Below are positions 60,984 to 64,000 of a stretch of 64,000 bases of DNA, piece after piece (the stretch's first letter is position 1; every line of letters starts with the position of its first letter). Under the pieces are notes generated by a model, which saw only the letters and a list, made by a program, of their open reading frames with translations, was not told the DNA's origin and did not search any database. The stretch lies in assembly GCA_016932075.1 (NCBI GenBank), contig JAFGDP010000149.1, positions 1 through 64,000 on the forward strand, written 5' to 3'. Position numbers and translations under genes: made by a program. This DNA comes from Chitinispirillaceae bacterium (GTDB taxonomy: Bacteria; Fibrobacterota; Chitinivibrionia; Chitinivibrionales; Chitinispirillaceae).

Positions 60984-61559
60984 TCAAACGTGATGGGGTG
61001 AAACGGACTGAGCTGATAATTGGAAATCCTTAATGAGCTGCTGGACCGCCTGTCGCGAGATTGCGAGAAGCCTGGCCGCCTGAACACGGTTACCGCCGGA
61101 ACGCGCCATCGCCTGCTCCAGCATGGTCTTCCGAACCCGCCGCACCATCTCGTGGTATGACCGCCGGCCGACCTGCGATGCGACCAGATGGGTCATGTCC
61201 GGCGGGTCGGCGATGATCGCCTCGATGGTGGCGATGAAACGGTCGAAATCCAGTGGCTTGGGAATGTACACCAGCACCCCGGCCTGAGCGAGCCGGAACG
61301 CCTCGATGGGAGATGCCTTGCCGCTGACGGCGAGCATGAGCGGCGCCGGCAGCATTTTCGACGCGGTCTCGATGACCCTGACGCCGGAACCGTTTTTAGG
61401 AAGGCGGATGTCGGCAATGAGCAGCTCCGGATTCTTGGCGAGAGAGGCGATTGCTTCCTGCTCAGTGGAAACGCTGGTCACCTCCGCACCCCAATCGCTG
61501 AGCGCGCCGCTCATCGCCTTCCTCAGGAGAACGTCATCCTCGACGATCAGAACTCTCAT
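60984..61559 (-). CDS. Response regulator with Fis-type DNA-binding domain
   Basis: 191 residues. Receiver domain 1-115 with acidic cluster VEDD, phospho-Asp50 in LIADIRLP, a Ser/Thr position in LAVSGK and Lys101 in YIPKPLDF. The C-terminal Fis/NtrC-type helix-turn-helix is at about 145-180 (GGNRVQAARLLAISRQAVQQ). The layout resembles RegA/ActR regulators. It is the first gene of the operon with the 111-aa ORF, kinase and isoprenoid-synthase-like protein; the start at 61559 has an AAGGATGTTGG site. Confidence 0.9.
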   Translation of the reverse strand: MRVLIVEDDVLLRKAMSGALSDWGAEVTSVSTEQEAIASLAKNPELLIADIRLPKNGSGVRVIETASKMLPAPLMLAVSGKASPIEAFRLAQAGVLVYIPKPLDFDRFIATIEAIIADPPDMTHLVASQVGRRSYHEMVRRVRKTMLEQAMARSGGNRVQAARLLAISRQAVQQLIKDFQLSAQSVSPHHV

Positions 61560-61719
61560 CGCACCAACATCCTTGATTCGAACGCATAGGCTGCCGGGGT
61601 GGGCTATCTGAAACGGGAGATAATATACAAACGGGTACGCTGGATTTCAAGCAACATCAATAAGATCGAGAGGTTTTTCGTTTTGCATGTTCTTTTCTGT
61701 TCCCGGGCGCACCACCACC

Positions 61720-61752
61720 AAAAAGAGGAAGGGGCGTTTCCGCCCCTTCCTC
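61720..61752 (-). terminator. Intrinsic terminator of the Lys-rich micro-gene
   Basis: On the minus strand a perfect 12-bp stem (GAGGAAGGGGCG / CGCCCCTTCCTC with a GAAA loop) is followed by TTTTT. It starts 26 bases after the micro-gene stop. Confidence 0.92.
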
Positions 61753-61777
61753 TCAAACTCTTGTCCTGCGCAAAATA

Positions 61778-61846
61778 CTACTTCTTTTTCTTCGCTACTT
61801 TTTTCTTCGCTACCTTCTTTTTCGCAGGTTTCTTCTTAGTTGCCAT
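61778..61846 (-). CDS. 22-residue lysine-rich (histone H1-tail-like) micro-protein
   Basis: A 22-codon frame from ATG 61846 to TAG 61778-61780. After MAT the peptide is almost purely Lys, Ala, Val and Pro: KKKPAKKKVAKK followed by KVAKKKK. The pattern KPAKKK/VAKKK is like the tails of histone H1 or bacterial Hc1-like proteins, so nucleic-acid binding is likely. Support for a gene is unusually strong: AAAGGAGG seven bases before the ATG, a near-consensus promoter at 61891-61919 and a perfect terminator at 61720-61752. It is below usual annotation size limits. It may also act as a small RNA. Confidence 0.8.
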   Translation of the reverse strand: MATKKKPAKKKVAKKKVAKKKK

Positions 61847-61890
61847 CAACGACCTCCTTTGGGTTAGTTGGTTTAAGAAGATACATTACT

Positions 61891-61919
61891 ATAATACTAC
61901 ATACCGTGTTTAATGTCAA
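61891..61919 (-). promoter_or_regulatory. Near-consensus sigma-70 promoter of the Lys-rich micro-gene
   Basis: On the minus strand TTGACA (61914-61919), 17-base spacer, TATTAT (61891-61896). Predicted initiation is about 61884, giving a roughly 38-base leader. One of the best promoters in this window. Confidence 0.8.
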
Positions 61920-62356
61920 ATAAAAGCACAGCATATTGTATCAATTGTCAGTTTAAATAAAAATTAAACTGCGGTTACATTAAAGCCTTTAAATAACCCT
62001 TTCGCCTACAACCAGCATAAAAAAAAGGTTTCACGGGCATTGTTTGTCAAATAATAATTTACACAGGAATATTTTTTCAATAAAAAAAATTTGTCCGCTT
62101 TTCGGCGTCGCGCATGTCGCTCAAAGTATTCGAAGGCAAAAAAATAACCGGACGTTTTATCATGACAGGAGTAATGAACAGAACGCGGTTGCCGCGATAA
62201 AAAAAATCAACGTGCATTGAAGCACGATTCCAAGATAGTATTCGAATCGCAGACCAGAAAAAATCGGATGCTTTTTTCGAAAAATGCGGGAACAGGGATT
62301 AATGTATTTTATTCTGCTTCAGCACACCCATCACCGTATCAAGAAGGAAAAATGCG
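61920..62356. other. AT-rich intergenic region with short palindromes, 437 bases
   Basis: Low-GC stretch upstream of the micro-gene promoter and before the tail-fibre-like remnant. I see no ribosome site with a supported ORF. Short ORFs here lack coding bias. Strong base-composition contrast with flanking genes fits a boundary of acquired DNA. Confidence 0.4.
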
Positions 62357-62673
62357 ATGAGCACCAAGGCGGACACCGGATGGGTAAACACGAAGATCGC
62401 TAACATCGGCACGGCGCAGATCCCCGATAATGCCGTGACAACCATACGATCGCCAACATTACCGGACTGCAATCTGCGATCGACGGAAAGGCGGGCACTG
62501 CGAATCCAACATTCACGGGAAATGTCACCCTGAGCAGCGGAACCGGTCTGGTGGTGAATCCGGACAATACGGTGGATTACCGGAGAGCGGTGACGATAAG
62601 GAACGGTGATCTTACATGTGGTCATGGTTTCAGAATATTCACTGGAGCAATGGACGGCATCAGGAGGCGGTGA
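62357..62673 (+). pseudogene. Frameshifted phage tail-fibre-like remnant
   Basis: Frame starting at ATG 62357 (AAGGAAAAATGCG upstream) reads ADTGWVNTKIANIGTAQIPD and NAVTT; the next frame, from about 62440 to TGA 62671, continues with IANITGLQSAIDGKAG, TANPTFTGNVTLSSGTGLVV and NPDNTVDYRR. The ITGLQxAIDGKA and TFTGNVTLSSG phrases are typical of phage tail-fibre and collar repeats. The two halves are in different frames, with the switch near 62440. The assignment depends on motif memory, so it is moderate. An opposing minus ORF (62299-62688) has a plausible TM tail; see rejected list. Confidence 0.45.
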
Positions 62674-62771
62674 AAGAACAGAACACAATCGTCAACAAAC
62701 AGAACCAGGAAATCAAGAACCTTAAACGCGATCTTGCAGCCTTAAAAAAACTTCGATATCATGCCCCGTAA
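62616..62771 (+). CDS. 51-aa coiled-coil protein upstream of methyltransferase
   Basis: ATG 62616 to TAA 62769-62771. The sequence MWSWFQNIHWSNGRHQEAV leads into a charged, heptad-like stretch (NKQNQEIKNLKRDLAAL). An AACGGTGATC ribosome-like site is upstream. It overlaps the start of the methyltransferase gene by 11 bases. No family. It may be a real micro-protein or the tail of the remnant gene. Confidence 0.4.
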   Translation: MWSWFQNIHWSNGRHQEAVKEQNTIVNKQNQEIKNLKRDLAALKKLRYHAP

Positions 62772-63438
62772 AAAATTCCGCAACCGGCATTATGCCCACT
62801 GGCTGGTGAGCCACATCTCTCTTCAGGAGCTCAAAAGGGTCATTCCATCATATCTCAAGGGAATCACCATTGATGTCGGATGCGGGGAAAAACCGTACCG
62901 TGATTTTTTCGCTCCCTACGCTGAAAAGCATTATGGAATTGATTTCCCCGGCATGCTGCACGACAAGCGTTTGGTTGATCTGTTCGGCTTGGCGGATGGA
63001 TTGCCGTTAAAAGACCGGTCCGTTGACACGGTTTTTGCATCGGCTGTTCTTGAGCATCTGGAGGAACCAATTGAAGCCATCAAAGAATTCAACAGGGTGC
63101 TCAAGCCCGGCGGTTGCGTTATTGCTACTGTTCCACTGTTCTGGCACGTGCATGAAGAACCGCGGGATTTTTTCAGGTTCACGTCCTACGGTATCACACA
63201 CCTTTTTTCCAAGGCCGGGTTTTCCATCGAAATCATCAAACCGATGTCGGGGTTCTGGGTGACCTTTGGTCAGCACCTTTCCTACATGGTGTTACGGTTT
63301 CATAAAGGACCGATAAAACTGATCCCGGTGCTGCCGCTGATTGCACTGCTGATTCAAGGGATGGGATTTCTGCTCAATACCATTGACCGGTCCGAGCGCT
63401 GGACCTGGGCGTATCTTGTCGTGGCCCGGAAAGATTAA
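62761..63438 (+). CDS. SAM-dependent methyltransferase with C-terminal hydrophobic segment
   Basis: 225 residues. The class I core shows TIDVGCGEKPYRDFF (motif I), DRSVDTVFASAVLEHL, and VLKPGGCVIATVPLF. The HEEPRDFFRFT and the late segment LIPVLPLIALLIQGMGFLL suggest membrane association, seen in methyltransferases near polysaccharide clusters. Substrate unknown. A mixture of GCRxx-type features gives a type-11 methyltransferase fold. Confidence 0.85.
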   Translation: MPRKKFRNRHYAHWLVSHISLQELKRVIPSYLKGITIDVGCGEKPYRDFFAPYAEKHYGIDFPGMLHDKRLVDLFGLADGLPLKDRSVDTVFASAVLEHLEEPIEAIKEFNRVLKPGGCVIATVPLFWHVHEEPRDFFRFTSYGITHLFSKAGFSIEIIKPMSGFWVTFGQHLSYMVLRFHKGPIKLIPVLPLIALLIQGMGFLLNTIDRSERWTWAYLVVARKD

Positions 63439-63446
63439 GAACGTCT

Positions 63447-63686
63447 ATGCCTTCGCACAACTACAACAAAGACCTCAACCCGCGCCTGTTCGGGACAGAT
63501 CCGGCAGGCAGGAGCGCCTCTTCTGCGCCTTCTGATGCCCCGCGTACGCGGCAGAAAACGCATGTACAACAAAAGTGCGTTGAACTTGCTTTTTTAAGCG
63601 ATCACACTCGTTGGATAAAGATCCGCCCCATCAATACCCGGCAATCTTCTTCCACATCCTCCATTTCCCCTTCTCCTCTTCCATAG
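63447..63686 (+). CDS. Possible small or truncated gene after methyltransferase
   Basis: Starts eight bases after the methyltransferase stop; the N-terminus (PSHNYNKDLNPRLFGTDPAG) is protein-like, while the rest becomes low-complexity and overlaps the convergent exported-protein gene by 56 bases. Either a small gene or the broken 5' end of a larger one. Weak ribosome site. Confidence 0.3.
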   Translation: MPSHNYNKDLNPRLFGTDPAGRSASSAPSDAPRTRQKTHVQQKCVELAFLSDHTRWIKIRPINTRQSSSTSSISPSPLP

Positions 63687-64000
63687 AAACAATGCAGATC
63701 CCTTTCGGCACCTTGAGCGCGACAGGATCACGGGAAACGGCAAGGGAAGCAATGATCTTCCCTGAGAGCGAATACACGGTCAGCGAATAACTGCCGTGTC
63801 CGGGTGGCACAACCCGCAACGTGCCGTTGTCTGACAACAGAAAGGGTCGTATGACTGATGCTCTTTTGACCGTATTGTCCTTATCGATAGCGACATGCGG
63901 AGTATAGAGAACGGCTCTCTTCAGCGTATCGAGCGGCAGTGCCGGTGTCTCGCTGTTCCTGAATATGGCAAAAACAGTATCTTCCTCCGGAAAGGTCTCC
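63631..64000 (-). CDS. C-terminal end of an exported protein with type IX-like sorting tail
   Basis: The minus frame is open from the window end to TGA 63631-63633 with no stop, so only the last 122 residues are seen. From about residue 65 of the visible part: GSYSLTVYSLSGKIIASLAV and ALKVPKGICIVSMEEE, typical of the beta-strand pattern of type IX sorting tails (a strand LxVYSxxGK, then PxGxYxV). The end WRMWKKIAGY fits the basic, aromatic finish. The gene's function lies outside the window. Confidence 0.7.
   Translation of the reverse strand, partial: ETFPEEDTVFAIFRNSETPALPLDTLKRAVLYTPHVAIDKDNTVKRASVIRPFLLSDNGTLRVVPPGHGSYSLTVYSLSGKIIASLAVSRDPVALKVPKGICIVSMEEEKGKWRMWKKIAGY

Noticed and set aside
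61599..61913. 104-aa plus ORF with FFFFATFFFATFFFAGFF-like tail
   Set aside because: Antisense of the Lys-rich micro-gene; the phenylalanine runs are the complement of AAG/AAA codons.
62299..62688. 129-aa minus-strand ORF with a hydrophobic C-terminal half
   Set aside because: Its last 48 residues (from about 62442) have two TM-like stretches and could be a small membrane protein, but no ribosome site is clear and the opposite strand reads as tail-fibre-like sequence. Left undecided, plus-strand interpretation preferred weakly.

Overview
The window looks like one chromosomal contig of a GC-rich, diderm, meso-diaminopimelate-type bacterium. MurE carries the DNPR motif, and there are lipoproteins, beta-barrel outer-membrane proteins, LspA and a PorV-like protein. 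A secreted GH8 glycanase and several exported proteins with short C-terminal domains resembling type IX sorting domains point to the FCB superphylum. A cellulolytic Fibrobacterota/Chitinispirillum-like lineage is my best guess; that is inference from gene content, since no rRNA gene is present.

Layout. 1-5.2 kb: cofactor and repair genes (nadC, birA, coaX, the NAD(P)HX repair enzyme, thpR), with a decayed remnant of a C_GCAxxG_C_C gene. 5.2-13.4 kb, minus strand: an HD-GYP response regulator, a PorV-like barrel, and a tight run of a sigma-54 activator, mltG, a barrel protein and an exported thioredoxin. 13.6-25.8 kb: an accessory stretch with exported proteins bearing sorting-type tails, ispE, PilZ, a phosphoesterase, cyclophilin, a GH8 glycanase, a gingipain-like His/Cys protein, a lipoprotein and lspA. 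26-27.4 kb: a 21-bp tandem repeat, a HIT protein and small ORFs.

27.5-41.8 kb, minus strand: a nearly complete dcw cluster (mraZ, rsmH, ftsL, ftsI, a 72-aa ORF, murE, murF, murD, ftsW, murC, ftsQ, ftsA, ftsZ). It is driven from a promoter overlaid by four 10-bp-spaced MraZ boxes. mraY and murG are missing from their usual slots. 42-52.3 kb: a phosphohexomutase, a GT9 glycosyltransferase with a methyltransferase, an orphan AbiEii-type nucleotidyltransferase, a DUF362 ferredoxin, and a ParA ATPase with a small tail-anchored partner. 52.4-56.1 kb: a sugar-phosphate module (LsrF-like aldolase, ribulose-phosphate epimerase, class II aldolase-dehydrogenase fusion). 56.1-57.1 kb: PilZ, tRNA-Gln(CTG) and tRNA-Glu(CTC).

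57.2-61.9 kb holds the most interesting system. A sugar-transferase fusion is followed by a compact four-gene operon: a response regulator, a 111-aa protein, a six-TM histidine kinase and a small isoprenoid-synthase-fold protein. In function this set resembles the ComQXPA prenyl-pheromone circuit of Bacillus. I propose it as a candidate isoprenoid-linked signalling system; the pheromone role is speculation. Just upstream lies a 22-codon, extremely lysine-rich micro-gene with a near-consensus promoter, a strong Shine-Dalgarno sequence and a perfect terminator. 62-64 kb contains a frameshifted phage tail-fibre-like remnant, a small coiled-coil ORF, a methyltransferase and the C-terminal end of another exported protein.
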